NCBI GenBank assembly: GCA_963836405.1
Contig: CAWIJL010000001.1
Location: 62,001 to 126,000 of the forward strand
Direction: 5' to 3'
From: CAWIJJ01 sp963836405
Lineage (GTDB): Bacteria > Acidobacteriota > Terriglobia > Bryobacterales > Bryobacteraceae
DNA length: 64,000 nucleotides
Part shown: positions 33,892 through 43,304 of the stretch, in pieces
Layout: each line of letters starts with the position of its first letter
Position numbering within the stretch: the stretch's first letter is position 1
Notes under the pieces: generated by a model
What the model saw: the letters and a program-made list of their open reading frames with translations, nothing else
The model's database searches: none
What the model was told of the DNA's origin: nothing
Program-made: the position numbers and the translations under genes

Positions 33892-35220
33892 ATGAAACCA
33901 ATCACTCGCCGCGACATGCTGGCCTCGGCCTCGCTGAGTGCGGCGCTGCTTGCGCCGCAGGGGTCCGCGCAAACGGGCGCCGCGCGGCGCCCGAACGTGG
34001 TGTGGGCGATGGCCGACGATCTGGGATACGCGGACCTGGGCTGTTACGGGCAGAAGCTGATCCAGACGCCGCGCCTGGACGAGATGGCCAGGCAAAGCCT
34101 GATGTTCACGCAGGCATACTCGGGCAGCACGGTGTGCGCTCCGTCGCGCTGCTGCCTGATGACGGGAAGGCACACCGGCCACGCCACCGTACGGGGCAAC
34201 GAAGATCCGCACGTGCCGCTGCTGGCCGAAGAAGTGACGGTGGCGAACATCTTCCAGAACGCCGGCTACGCCACCGGGCAGTTTGGCAAATGGGGACTGG
34301 GAACGCCGCCCGATATGCACGCGCTGCCGACGCGCAAGGGTTTCGACGAATTCTTCGGCTACCTGCACCAGGTGCACGCGCACACCTACTTCCCGGATAT
34401 GCTGTGGGACAACGAGCGCGAGCACTACTTCGAACCGAACTTCGGGGGTGGGAAGAAGGTGTACTCGCACGATGAGATCACCAAGCGGGCGCTCGCGTTT
34501 ATCGACAAGAATCGCGCGCGGCCGTTCTTCCTGTACCTGCCGTTTACGCCGCCGCACGGGCGGTTCGAAGTGCCGGACACGGCTCCGTACGCGGATCGGA
34601 CGTGGCCGGCGCAGGCCAGGAACCTGGCGTCCATGATCACGCGGCTGGACGCGAGCATGGGGATGGTGCTGGACAGGCTGCGGCAGCACGGCCTGGAAGA
34701 AAATACGCTGGTGATTTTCACCAGCGACAACGGTCCCGGCGACATGTCGAACAAGCAGTTTCAGAGCAGCGGCCGGTTTCGCGGCGTCAAGCGCGATATG
34801 TACGAGGGCGGGACGAGGGTGCCGCAAATCGCATACTGGAAAGGCACGGTTCGGCCGGGAACAACCAGCCAGCCGGTGGCGTTCTGGGACTTCCTGCCGA
34901 CGGCGTGCGAACTGGTGGGGGCGACGGCGCCTCGCGACATCGACGGCATTTCGTATCTGCCGACGCTGCTGGGCAAGGCGGCGGAGCAGAAGCAGCACGA
35001 CTATTTCTACTGGGAGTTCTTTGAGCGGGGCTTTCAGCAGGCCATGCGCGAGGGCGACTGGAAAGGCATCAGGCTGAAGCAGGGCGAGCCGCTCGAACTG
35101 TACGACCTGGCCGCCGATCCGGAAGAGAAAAACAACGTGGCGGCGGCGAATCCGCAGATTGTCGCGCGCCTTGAGGAGAGGCTGCGGACGTGCCGGACGA
35201 AGACGGCCAAGTGGGGGTGA
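33892..35220 (+). CDS. Type I sulfatase (arylsulfatase family), Tat-type signal
   Basis: A 442-residue S1 sulfatase. The N-terminus MKPITRRDMLASASLSAALL is a twin-arginine signal. The active site Cys82 in VCAPSR would be converted to formylglycine, then LMTGRHTGH follows. Metal ligands are seen in MADDLGYADLG and in FTSDNGPGD; GRFRGVKRDMYEGG is the usual late motif. It removes sulfate esters from polysaccharides or small molecules outside the cytosol. A ribosome site GGAG precedes the ATG. Its last 241 bases are duplicated about 2.2 kb downstream (37233-37471), and another fragment resembling its GRFRGVKR segment lies at about 35427-35460. Confidence 0.93.
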   Translation: MKPITRRDMLASASLSAALLAPQGSAQTGAARRPNVVWAMADDLGYADLGCYGQKLIQTPRLDEMARQSLMFTQAYSGSTVCAPSRCCLMTGRHTGHATVRGNEDPHVPLLAEEVTVANIFQNAGYATGQFGKWGLGTPPDMHALPTRKGFDEFFGYLHQVHAHTYFPDMLWDNEREHYFEPNFGGGKKVYSHDEITKRALAFIDKNRARPFFLYLPFTPPHGRFEVPDTAPYADRTWPAQARNLASMITRLDASMGMVLDRLRQHGLEENTLVIFTSDNGPGDMSNKQFQSSGRFRGVKRDMYEGGTRVPQIAYWKGTVRPGTTSQPVAFWDFLPTACELVGATAPRDIDGISYLPTLLGKAAEQKQHDYFYWEFFERGFQQAMREGDWKGIRLKQGEPLELYDLAADPEEKNNVAAANPQIVARLEERLRTCRTKTAKWG

Positions 35221-35490
35221 GGCGACAGCGGAGCCGTACGGGTAGCAGTGGATGCGCGAGGGACCACGCCGCTGGGCTCATCGACCGCGACGGCCGCGTG
35301 GCCATACGGCATGCTCAAGCGGTGCTGGTCAGATGCCCTCGACGTTGAGGCGTGAGGGCTGTTGGCGCCACTGGCGGACGGCGTCGAGCGCGGCTCCAGC
35401 GAGGCGCGAATCGACGGTGTTGACGACGCGCAGCGGGCGGTTTCGCGGCGTGAAGCGCGTTTTACGTGGAGCCATTCACTGCTGTCCATT
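35221..35490. other. Mosaic of gene fragments between sulfatase and S53 peptidase
   Basis: No intact gene is present. The stretch contains a minus-strand TonB-type C-terminal fragment (35343-35431) and a plus-strand piece at about 35427-35460 that reads GRFRGVKR, like the sulfatase segment at about 34770. The first 120 bases have no recognised similarity within the window. Confidence 0.6.
35343..35431 (-). pseudogene. Fragment of a TonB C-terminal domain, like the 3' end of the M56 gene
   Basis: About 89 bases match 43361-43449 (the 3' part of the M56/TonB gene) with about eight differences by eye. On the minus strand it reads RVVNTVDSRLAGAALDAVRQ and WRQQPSRLNVEGI then a stop. It may come from that gene or from another paralogue, since such domains are common in this group. 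Confidence 0.8.
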
Positions 35491-37068
35491 TCAGGATCGC
35501 TTCGACCTGGAGCCGGTTTTTCCGCTGAGCGCGGCTAGCAATACTTTCCCATCGGGGCTGCCCAACCCTGTACAGGCATCCCATCCCGGTCCGGCCGTAT
35601 ACGCGCCGTTGTTGCCCGAGTTGATATCGTGGAATGACTTCTTGGCGGATGCAGCATAGATCGCCGTGTTCAGAAAGCCGACCGGCTTTCCGATTTGTTG
35701 ATTGATCAGCGCGACCAGCGCGGCCCAAAGCGGAGCTACCGCACTGGTCCCTCCAAAAACCGCGTTCCGGCCATCCACCCGAATCTGATACCCGGTTGCC
35801 GGGTCGGCATCGCCTGAGATATCGGGAACGCCGCGACCCTTGAAGTGGGGCGGGTTCACCGACACCGGGACGTTAGCACCCGCCTGGTACGCCGGCAACG
35901 CAAACGTCTCACTAACACCCCCGCCGGTGGCTCCGTTTCCCGCACCATGATTCCATACGACCTCTTTTGTGATCTTGCTCTTGGACGATTCCAGCCGCGT
36001 ACCGCCACAAGCCAGTACGTGCGGGCTGGAGGCGGGGAAGTCCACATGCGCAGCACCGTCCGCCACTCCATCCGCGGACCCGTCATCGCCGGAGGCACAG
36101 CAGACCGTCACCCCCAACAAGGCAGCGTCTTGAAAAGCCTGGTCGAAGGCACTCAACGATTGCGCTGTCCACGATCTTTCCGGCGCTCCCCAGCTAATCG
36201 ATATCACGGACGGCTTGCGCAAGGTGTCGTGCACCGCCGTGGTAATGGCGTCCAAAAAGCCCTGATCCGTGTTGGGCGCAAAATAGACCGCGATCTTCGC
36301 TGCGGGCGCAATTGCGCCGACGATTTCGATGTCGAGCAGCACCTCACCGTCGGCGCTGTTGGGATCCCCGAGGGGCAGATTCAGCCCACCATCGACTGAC
36401 ACCGCTGTCACGCTGGGCGTCGTTTTTATCCCGAGGCCGCCGAAATAGCTCTTCAGATCCGCCGAGCGGAAGCCGCCGCCCAATTCAATGATGGCAACAG
36501 TCTGGCCCGCGCCGGTGCCGGCTGAAGGATAGTCGTACAGCCGGGAAACAGCGATCGGCGTATACGACGTATCGCCCGCGGCTTTTGGACCGATTCGGGC
36601 CGTCAGCCGGCGGCAATGACTCCTGGTCTGCGGGCGCTCATCCAACCCGAAAACGCCAACCACGATTTCAGACAGACGGGCAGGAATGTACAGCGTGCCG
36701 ACGCGTCCGCGGAATACGCCCTCAGGACTCTGATACAGCAGAAGCTCAGTCGAAAAGGCTTCATTCATGTTGGCCACGGTTCCAGCCAGCACAACGCTGC
36801 GCCGCGCCAGGTCGACCTCGATGACTGTCAAATCGTTGTCGTCGGCGAAGGACTCTACCGGTAGGACATCGGCTGGATCGGCTCCGAAGCGCCGGGCAAA
36901 CTCCTCCCTCGTCAATGTTTCAGATCCAGAGGCGGGCAGCCCGGAACTGCGCCGGCGAAGGAGAACCGTTACGGAAACGGGGGAATTCGGGTCTGGAATG
37001 CCGATGGTCTGGGCTCCGGGTTTCACGCTGCGTTCGCTACCCCGCAATGCAACTCTGTCTTCCGGCAT
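35491..37068 (-). CDS. S53-family peptidase (kumamolisin/sedolisin-like)
   Basis: A 525-residue acid serine-carboxyl peptidase. Residues about 30-170 form the activation pro-domain (LTREEFARRFGADPADV, VVLAGTVANMNEAF). The catalytic domain has the Glu/Asp pair in SADGEVLLDIEIVG, the oxyanion-side Asp in ASGDDGSADG and the serine motif FGGTSAVAPLWAALVAL; the C-terminal calcium site is seen in FHDINSGNNGAY and GWDACTGLGSP. No classical signal peptide is seen, as in some related enzymes. The gene lies in opposite orientation between the sulfatase and a copy of the sulfatase 3' end. Confidence 0.93.
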   Translation of the reverse strand: MPEDRVALRGSERSVKPGAQTIGIPDPNSPVSVTVLLRRRSSGLPASGSETLTREEFARRFGADPADVLPVESFADDNDLTVIEVDLARRSVVLAGTVANMNEAFSTELLLYQSPEGVFRGRVGTLYIPARLSEIVVGVFGLDERPQTRSHCRRLTARIGPKAAGDTSYTPIAVSRLYDYPSAGTGAGQTVAIIELGGGFRSADLKSYFGGLGIKTTPSVTAVSVDGGLNLPLGDPNSADGEVLLDIEIVGAIAPAAKIAVYFAPNTDQGFLDAITTAVHDTLRKPSVISISWGAPERSWTAQSLSAFDQAFQDAALLGVTVCCASGDDGSADGVADGAAHVDFPASSPHVLACGGTRLESSKSKITKEVVWNHGAGNGATGGGVSETFALPAYQAGANVPVSVNPPHFKGRGVPDISGDADPATGYQIRVDGRNAVFGGTSAVAPLWAALVALINQQIGKPVGFLNTAIYAASAKKSFHDINSGNNGAYTAGPGWDACTGLGSPDGKVLLAALSGKTGSRSKRS

Positions 37069-37704
37069 CGTGATCAGAATATCACTTGAGGTTGCCAGTC
37101 GAATTTCATCACGGGGGCTGGATCGAGGCTGCGCAGAGGCGATTGGGTAGCTGCGCGCGTTCCGCAGTCCACGCCACCTTGGATGTAGGCGAATGCATTT
37201 ACACCGAATCGCCGGCTTGGCTGATACTCGTCGCGGCGGAACAGAAGCAGCACGACTATTTCTACTGGGAGTTCTTCGAGCGGGGATTTCGGCAGGCAGT
37301 GCGCGAGGGCGACTGGAAAGGCATCAGGCTGAAGCAGGAGGAGCCGCTCGAACTGTACGACAGCCGCCGATCCGGAAGAGAAGAACAACGTGGCGGCGGC
37401 GAATCCAGGGATTGTGGCGCGCATCGAGGAGAGGCTGCGGACGTGCCGGACGAAGACGGCCAAGTGGGGGTAGCGCACGATGCGGTTCACTTAAGGGCCG
37501 GCAACCGGACACCGAGATCGGGGTTCCACGGGAATGCGTTCGTCCAATGTCCGCTGCGCGACAAGCACGCCGCCATCAGACCCGCAGCTATCGCCCTTTC
37601 AGCCTTGCAACCGGATACTATAAGGCCTTGATTACCGTTTTTATCCTGGTGTTCCGCGGCTGGGGAAGGCACGGCTTGCTCCCCTTGTGCGCCCGGATGC
37701 GAAA
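37069..37704. other. 635-bp region without an intact gene, holds a sulfatase tail copy
   Basis: Between S53 and the DUF6057-like gene the only recognisable part is the sulfatase 3' fragment. On the minus strand at 37074-37200 a frame ends FDWQPQVIF and could be the tail of another gene, but this is too short to name. The rest shows no signature. Confidence 0.55.
37233..37473 (+). pseudogene. Duplicated 3' end of the sulfatase gene, frame-disrupted
   Basis: These bases match 34978-35218 over about 240 bp with roughly 15 differences by eye. The first part reads AAEQKQHDYFYWEFFERGF and GDWKGIRLKQEEPLELYD as in the sulfatase; near 37362 two bases are missing, which breaks the frame. Similarity begins at GCGGCGGA and ends at the stop codon. 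It lies downstream of the intact gene and in the same orientation. Confidence 0.9.
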
Positions 37705-39558
37705 ATGAATCCGAGCGATGCCGGCGGCAGGTGGCGGCGAACCGAATTGCGCTTCCTGGCGGCAACGGCTTTCCTGTACGGCGGCGTCTGGTCGCTAATG
37801 AACGTGTCGTTCATTGCGCATCGTTTCCCGGCGCCGTTTCTGGCCGGTCCGGCCTTCTTTCACCGGTATTCGCGCGTAGCAGGGGGGCCGGCTGAATATT
37901 CGGCAAACCTCTTTAGCCAGGCCTATTCGAGGCACTGGGCCGGAGCGCTGGCGTTCACTCTCCTTGCGCTTGCCGCCTGGGCGATCGCGCGCGGTATTCT
38001 GCGCCGTTTTTGGTTGGGATCCGGCAACTGGCCGGCGGCGACCTTTCCCGTCATCTTACTGATTCTTTCCAGCCGTTATCTTGGGGTTTTGTATATTCTC
38101 CCGATGGTAGCCGGTCTCGCGGCGGCCTGGCTGTATATGGCGCTGTGCGAAAAACCGAGCAATCGCCGGGCGCAGTCACTGGTGGTGGTCATATTCCTCA
38201 TCGCGTCGATTCCGCTGTATTACCTGCTGGCGTCGGGCTTTCTTTACTTTTGCGCTATGTGCGCCCTTTTTGAGTTGCTTGTGCGGAAACGCGCGGTATG
38301 GGGCGTGGCATGGATCGCCTTCGGCACGGCGGTGCCTTACGGCATGAGCTATCTCTACTACGAACCGGACATTGCCGGTCGATACTTCCGCTGGATGAGG
38401 ATACTGCAGTTCGATGCAATGACGAACGCCCTCATGGCGGTCATGTATCTGTTTGTTCCCGTCGGAGCGGTCGTTGTCTTCCTCATCGGCAAGTTCCGCA
38501 TCCGCGATCGTTTCAGACCGCGTCTCCGGCGCGCAGCGCAAGCAGCCGGATTCGCCGCGATTGCTTTGTTGGCTTCGCGATTGGTAGCGCTTCATTCCGA
38601 CAAATCGGGATGGCTCTACGCGGAGTACCTTCTTGACGACGGAAGGCCGGATGAGGCACTGGCCTCGCTCGCGCAGTCGCCGGGCGACAGCGATCCGGAA
38701 AGGTTTCTGACGTTCAACGCACTGGCCCGCACGGGGCGCCTCCCCTCGGAGATGTTCCACTATCCGCAGGTGGCCTCGTCCGATGCGCTGCTGCTTCGAG
38801 ACACGATGTGGGATACAGTTCCGGCCATCGCGGATTGGCGCAGCGACCTTTACCTGGAACTCGGCAGGGTCAATGAATCGCAGCGGTGGGCGCACGAGGC
38901 TCTGGCCGTCGAAGGGGAAACGCCGCGCGTGCTCGAACGCATGGCGTTGGTCTACATTCTGAACGGCAACCCGGAGGCGGCGAGGACGTTTCTGCGGGCG
39001 TTCGAAACGGTTCCGTTTCAGGCGGCGCGTGCGCAGCGATACCTGGCGGCGCTCGACCGGGATCCCGGCATGCGGGCCGATCCGCTCGTTGCACGCATCC
39101 GGCCGCTGATGCTGCGTGAGGATCATGTCGGAATCTGGAGTACGGAGCAGATCCTGCAGCAGTGTCTCGAAGCCAACCCGTCAAACAAGATGGCGTTCGA
39201 GTACCTGCTTGCGCATTACCTGCTCACCTCCGACATCCAAGGCTTCGCGAGCCTGGTTCCCCGGCTGAAGGATTTCTACGGCGATTTGCCGACGCACGTG
39301 CAGGAGGCCCTGGTTGGCTTCAGGGAAGCGGACGGGTCGCTCCCGGCGGGCATCGACAGCCGGACCAAGTCCCGCCTTCAGAGTTTCGTGGAGATTTGGA
39401 AACAGGTCGAGAACGGTCCTGCTGAAAATGCCTGGAAAGCCCTGGCACCCGCTTTTGGCGGGACGTACTGGTTTTTCCATATTTTCGGCCGCACGGCAGC
39501 CGGTCCGCCTTTTGAGGCCAGTGCCGATGGATTACCGGAGACGGGACGCCCACAATGA
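37705..39558 (+). CDS. DUF6057-like polytopic membrane protein with C-terminal helical repeats
   Basis: A 617-residue protein. Residues about 15-300 contain 8-9 transmembrane helices (ATAFLYGGVWSLMNVSFIAH, ALAFTLLALAAWAIARGIL, VVVIFLIASIPLYYLLASGF). The rest is a soluble TPR-like region (DDGRPDEALASLAQSPGDS, LYLELGRVNESQRWAHEALA). This is the layout of DUF6057 proteins known from Bacteroidota and Acidobacteriota. The ATG at 37705 is preferred over GTG 37687. It overlaps the next gene by four bases (ATGA). A joint function with the CxxCH lipoprotein at the cell envelope is likely but unknown. Confidence 0.75.
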   Translation: MNPSDAGGRWRRTELRFLAATAFLYGGVWSLMNVSFIAHRFPAPFLAGPAFFHRYSRVAGGPAEYSANLFSQAYSRHWAGALAFTLLALAAWAIARGILRRFWLGSGNWPAATFPVILLILSSRYLGVLYILPMVAGLAAAWLYMALCEKPSNRRAQSLVVVIFLIASIPLYYLLASGFLYFCAMCALFELLVRKRAVWGVAWIAFGTAVPYGMSYLYYEPDIAGRYFRWMRILQFDAMTNALMAVMYLFVPVGAVVVFLIGKFRIRDRFRPRLRRAAQAAGFAAIALLASRLVALHSDKSGWLYAEYLLDDGRPDEALASLAQSPGDSDPERFLTFNALARTGRLPSEMFHYPQVASSDALLLRDTMWDTVPAIADWRSDLYLELGRVNESQRWAHEALAVEGETPRVLERMALVYILNGNPEAARTFLRAFETVPFQAARAQRYLAALDRDPGMRADPLVARIRPLMLREDHVGIWSTEQILQQCLEANPSNKMAFEYLLAHYLLTSDIQGFASLVPRLKDFYGDLPTHVQEALVGFREADGSLPAGIDSRTKSRLQSFVEIWKQVENGPAENAWKALAPAFGGTYWFFHIFGRTAAGPPFEASADGLPETGRPQ

Positions 39559-41066
39559 GGTCACGGTCTTTGACTCCTTGCCGCTTTCTTTCAACACTCG
39601 TCCTGCTGGTTCTAGTTATGCTGCCGGCGTGCCGGGCGCACTGGCCGGAGAAAGCGCAGGCCGTTTCACGCCGTCCGGTTCTGTACCCGGACTATAGTGA
39701 GACGGTCATAGCGCCTAACATTGCGCCGCTCAATTTTGAGATCAAGGAATCCGGTGTGAGATTTCTTGCCCGAGTTGCAGGCGAAAAAGGCGGTTCTGTC
39801 GAAGTCTCGAGCCGCGACGGCAGGATCGTATTCCCGGCGCGCGCCTGGAAGCAGTTGATCGCGCAGAATCGCGGCGCCGCCATCCGCGTGACGATCGCAG
39901 TTCAGGATAAGCAGGGCGCCTACCGCAGGTTCGATGCCGTGCGGATCGACATCGCGGAGGAAGACGTGGACCGCTACGTCGTTTACCGGCTCATTCCGCC
40001 CATGGACCACTTCTGGGTGAATATAGGAATTTATCAACGGGACCTGGAAGGATTTTCAGAACGGCCGGTGATCGAGAACCAGAACTTCAGCGTGGAGCGG
40101 GACGGGTGTGTGAACTGCCATAGCTTCCGCGGCAACCGGCCGGACCGCATGAGCCTACAGATTCGCAGCCCCCGCTTCGGGAAGCCCATGGTCGTGATCA
40201 AGGACGGAGTGCCGCAGACAGTCGACACGTCCGCGTCCGGCTTCAGCAAATTCCCTGCGGCTTACCAGACCTGGCATCCGGACGGAAGGCACATCGCCTA
40301 CTCGGTGAACGAGGTGATGCCGCTGGAACATACCATCGGCGAGCACCGCGACGTGTGGGATGAAAACTCGGACCTGGCTGTGTATGACACCGATGCCAAC
40401 GAGGTGTCGACCACGCACGACATTGCCGATCCGGACCGCCGTGAAAGCTGGCCCTCCTGGTCCGCGGACGGCCGATATCTGTACTTTTGCAGTGCGCCGC
40501 GATTGCCGATGACGCGGCTGAGTGAAGTGAAGTACGACCTGATGCGGATCTCTTACGACGCGGCCACCGGTACATGGGGCAAAAGAGAAACCGTATTGTC
40601 CGCTGCCGATAGCGGGATGAGCGCGGCTCAGCCGAAGGAATCGCCGGACGGCCGCCGGCTGCTGTTTACGCTTTCGGACCACGGCAATTTCCCGATCTTT
40701 CAATCGACGTCCGATCTGTACGTCATCGATCTCGAGAGCGGCCAGCCCAAGCCTTTGACTGCCGTGAACAGCAGGTCGAGCGATTCGTGGCACTCCTGGT
40801 CCAGCAATGGGAGATGGATCGTTTTGGCCAGTAAGCGTGAGGGGGGTGTCCTGGCGCGGATCTATTTCAGTTATTTTGACCGGAACGGCCGGGCTCACAA
40901 GCCGTTTGTGCTGCCGCAGGAAGATCCGTCGTTCTACGAATCGTGCACGTTGACCTACAATATCCCCGATCTCATCAGTAACCCAGTGCCGGTAAGTGCT
41001 TCCCAGTTGGGCCGCGCGATCGCGACGCAGGCTCCTCTGGCTGCACCGTCGCTGATAAGAAAATAA
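39555..41066 (+). CDS. TolB/WD40-like lipoprotein with one c-type haem motif
   Basis: A 503-residue protein. The signal sequence ends in the lipobox LPAC (Cys26), so it is a lipoprotein. A single CVNCH (Cys185, Cys188, His189) in a motif DGCVNCHSF suggests covalent haem. Following PD40/TolB-type strands are seen in WHPDGRHIAYSVNE, WPSWSADGRYLYFCS, ESPDGRRLLFTLSD and WHSWSSNGRWIVLAS. Similar proteins next to DUF6057 proteins occur in Bacteroidota. It may be an envelope electron-transfer or sensor protein. Confidence 0.82.
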   Translation: MRSRSLTPCRFLSTLVLLVLVMLPACRAHWPEKAQAVSRRPVLYPDYSETVIAPNIAPLNFEIKESGVRFLARVAGEKGGSVEVSSRDGRIVFPARAWKQLIAQNRGAAIRVTIAVQDKQGAYRRFDAVRIDIAEEDVDRYVVYRLIPPMDHFWVNIGIYQRDLEGFSERPVIENQNFSVERDGCVNCHSFRGNRPDRMSLQIRSPRFGKPMVVIKDGVPQTVDTSASGFSKFPAAYQTWHPDGRHIAYSVNEVMPLEHTIGEHRDVWDENSDLAVYDTDANEVSTTHDIADPDRRESWPSWSADGRYLYFCSAPRLPMTRLSEVKYDLMRISYDAATGTWGKRETVLSAADSGMSAAQPKESPDGRRLLFTLSDHGNFPIFQSTSDLYVIDLESGQPKPLTAVNSRSSDSWHSWSSNGRWIVLASKREGGVLARIYFSYFDRNGRAHKPFVLPQEDPSFYESCTLTYNIPDLISNPVPVSASQLGRAIATQAPLAAPSLIRK

Positions 41067-41322
41067 ACGAAGGCGCAGCCGCGGAATAGCGCCCGGAATC
41101 CCGGGTCGGGACCAGCAGGAGCAATTCAGGACAGTGGTTCCGGAGGGTCCGCGAAATAAGCAGGGTAAGCGATTCGTTGCGCCAGTGAAAGTGCCTTGGG
41201 CAGGCAGCGGAAGCGGGCCATCGACTTGCGCAAAGTATGCCTGCTAGAATCGAGTTTGGCTCCTCCCACTCTGTCGTAGTAAAACCTACCCCTTCAAGCC
41301 GTTGAGCCTCTGAACGACGAAC
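41067..41322. other. Intergenic region before the hybrid kinase
   Basis: About 256 bp without an ORF of interest. It presumably contains the promoter of the kinase gene; no clear element was identified. Confidence 0.4.
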
Positions 41323-43260
41323 ATGCTCGAAGCGAAGAATGAGAACGCGTACCCGCAAGCGTTTCCACCAAATTGGGAGGGCCGTTTTCGCGAACTACTC
41401 GAAAACGTTCACCTGATCGCGATGATGCTCGAGGGTGAGGGACGCATCACGTTCTGTAACACCTACCTCCTTCAGCTTACTGGCTGGGACGAAGCAAATG
41501 TTCGGGGAGCGAACTGGTTCGACCTTTTTATCCCGGCCGAAGAGCGGGGACCAATGTTCGACCTCTTTAGCGCCGGTATCAGGGATGAAGAATTTCCCGC
41601 CCACCACCAGAACGCCATAAAGACGCGTTCCGGGCAGAGGCGGACGATCCGTTGGAACAACACGGTTCTTCGCGAACCCGGCGGCCGGATTACGGGTTGT
41701 GCAAGTATCGGCGAGGACATCACCGATACGCTCCTGCTGGAGCAGCAGTACCGGCAGGCGCAGAAACTGGAGAGCGTCGGACGGCTCGCGGGCGGCGTCG
41801 CTCACGATTTCAACAATCTGCTAACCGTGATCAACGGCTATGCCGATTTGCTACTCGCCGACGTTGGCCAACGCGACCCCTTGGCCGCTTCGGTGCAAGA
41901 GATACGCAAGGCCGGAGAACGGGCTACCAGCCTCACTCGCCAGTTGCTCACATTCAGCCGCAGCCAGCCGGCAGATGTGCGCCCCGTCGACCTCAACCAG
42001 ATCGTTGCAGATCAAGCGAGCCTGCTCCGGCGGTTGGTGGGCGAAGACGTCGAACTCTCGATATCCTGCGCCCCGGGACTCGGCGCGGTGATGGCGGACC
42101 CCACCCAGATCCAACAGGTCCTGATGAATCTCGCGGTCAACTCTCGCGACGCGATGCCCTCCGGAGGCCGCCTCACCATCGAAATCTCCGCGGCGGATTC
42201 GCTCGAAGCCGGCGGCGCGATTTTTCCCGAGGCCGGCCCGGGTCCTTACGCAATCCTGACAGTGTCAGACACGGGCAGCGGCATGAGCGACGATGTGCGG
42301 GCGCAGGCGTTCGACCCGTTTTTCACGACGAAACCCGTTGGCCAAGGGACGGGGCTGGGCCTCTCCACGGTCTACGGCATCGTCCGTCAGTTGCGGGGAT
42401 GGATTTCGCTCCACAGCGAACCGGGATCCGGCACGTCATTCCGAATTGGCTTCCCACGCACGGAACAGACCGTTTGCGCGGAGCCGGCCGTGTCCCCGTC
42501 CGCCGTGCCCGGCGGCAGCGAGACCGTGCTCCTGGTCGAGGATCATGAAGAAGTCAGGCTCTTCGCGGCCGGTGTTCTGCGGATGTATGGGTATCGCGTT
42601 CTGGACGCCGCCAGTGCCGGCGATGCCGTTCTCATCGCCGAACAACATCCCGGCCCCATCCACCTCATGTTGACGGATGTGGTTATGCCGCGCATGAACG
42701 GGTACGACCTGGTGCGCCGGCTCTCTCCCTTCCGCCCGGAGATGCACGTGCTCTATATGTCCGGCTATCCGGGCGATGCGATTGCCGAGCGCGGCGTTTG
42801 CGAGATGGGGCCTTGCATTTCGAAGCCATTCACTCCGGAACGGCTGGCGCAAAGGGTCCGCGCCGTCCTGGGTGGCCCCGCCGCGCTTCCCCGCATCCTG
42901 GTGGCAGATGATGACGAGGCTGTTCGGCGTCTCTTCTGCAAGGTCCTCGAGGCTCAGGGATACGCGGCCACCGCGGTGGCCGACGGACGCCAGGCAATTT
43001 CCTTGATGACGGACCAGCCGGAGGATTTCCGACTCATCATCATCGACCTGGTCATGCCGGAGCGCGAGGGGATCGAAACAATTTGCTCTTTGCGCAAGGA
43101 CCGGCCGGACCTCAAAATTCTGGCAGTATCGGGTGCATTCAAGGACCCAATGCTTGACAACATGCTCAGATGCGCCTCCATGCTCGGAGCTGATGCTACC
43201 CTCCCGAAGCCCGTCCGTCCGGAAGATCTCGCAGCGACAGTCCGAACGCTCTTAGCTTGA
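41323..43260 (+). CDS. Hybrid sensor histidine kinase: PAS, HisKA/HATPase and two receiver domains
   Basis: A 645-residue soluble kinase. A PAS domain spans about residues 22-138 (ENVHLIAMMLEGEGRITFCN). The H-box is GGVAHDFNNLLTVINGYADL with His161, a form typical of PAS-linked kinases. The ATPase part has NLAVNSRDAMPSGG, DTGSGM and GQGTGLGLSTVYGIV. Two receivers follow at about 395-515 (VLLVEDHEEVR, Asp in MLTDVVMPRMNG) and about 525-643 (ILVADDDEAVRRL, Asp in IIIDLVMPEREG). It stands alone, with no output regulator next to it. Its signal is unknown; no transmembrane segment is seen. Confidence 0.93.
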   Translation: MLEAKNENAYPQAFPPNWEGRFRELLENVHLIAMMLEGEGRITFCNTYLLQLTGWDEANVRGANWFDLFIPAEERGPMFDLFSAGIRDEEFPAHHQNAIKTRSGQRRTIRWNNTVLREPGGRITGCASIGEDITDTLLLEQQYRQAQKLESVGRLAGGVAHDFNNLLTVINGYADLLLADVGQRDPLAASVQEIRKAGERATSLTRQLLTFSRSQPADVRPVDLNQIVADQASLLRRLVGEDVELSISCAPGLGAVMADPTQIQQVLMNLAVNSRDAMPSGGRLTIEISAADSLEAGGAIFPEAGPGPYAILTVSDTGSGMSDDVRAQAFDPFFTTKPVGQGTGLGLSTVYGIVRQLRGWISLHSEPGSGTSFRIGFPRTEQTVCAEPAVSPSAVPGGSETVLLVEDHEEVRLFAAGVLRMYGYRVLDAASAGDAVLIAEQHPGPIHLMLTDVVMPRMNGYDLVRRLSPFRPEMHVLYMSGYPGDAIAERGVCEMGPCISKPFTPERLAQRVRAVLGGPAALPRILVADDDEAVRRLFCKVLEAQGYAATAVADGRQAISLMTDQPEDFRLIIIDLVMPEREGIETICSLRKDRPDLKILAVSGAFKDPMLDNMLRCASMLGADATLPKPVRPEDLAATVRTLLA

Positions 43261-43304
43261 GCGTGTCGCCCGTCCGCGGGGGTCCAGCCCCGGCACTGTT
43301 TGTG

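Noticed and set aside
37074..37200. Minus-strand tail ending FDWQPQVIF upstream of the S53 gene
   Set aside because: Looks somewhat protein-like but too short to identify and overlaps the mosaic region.
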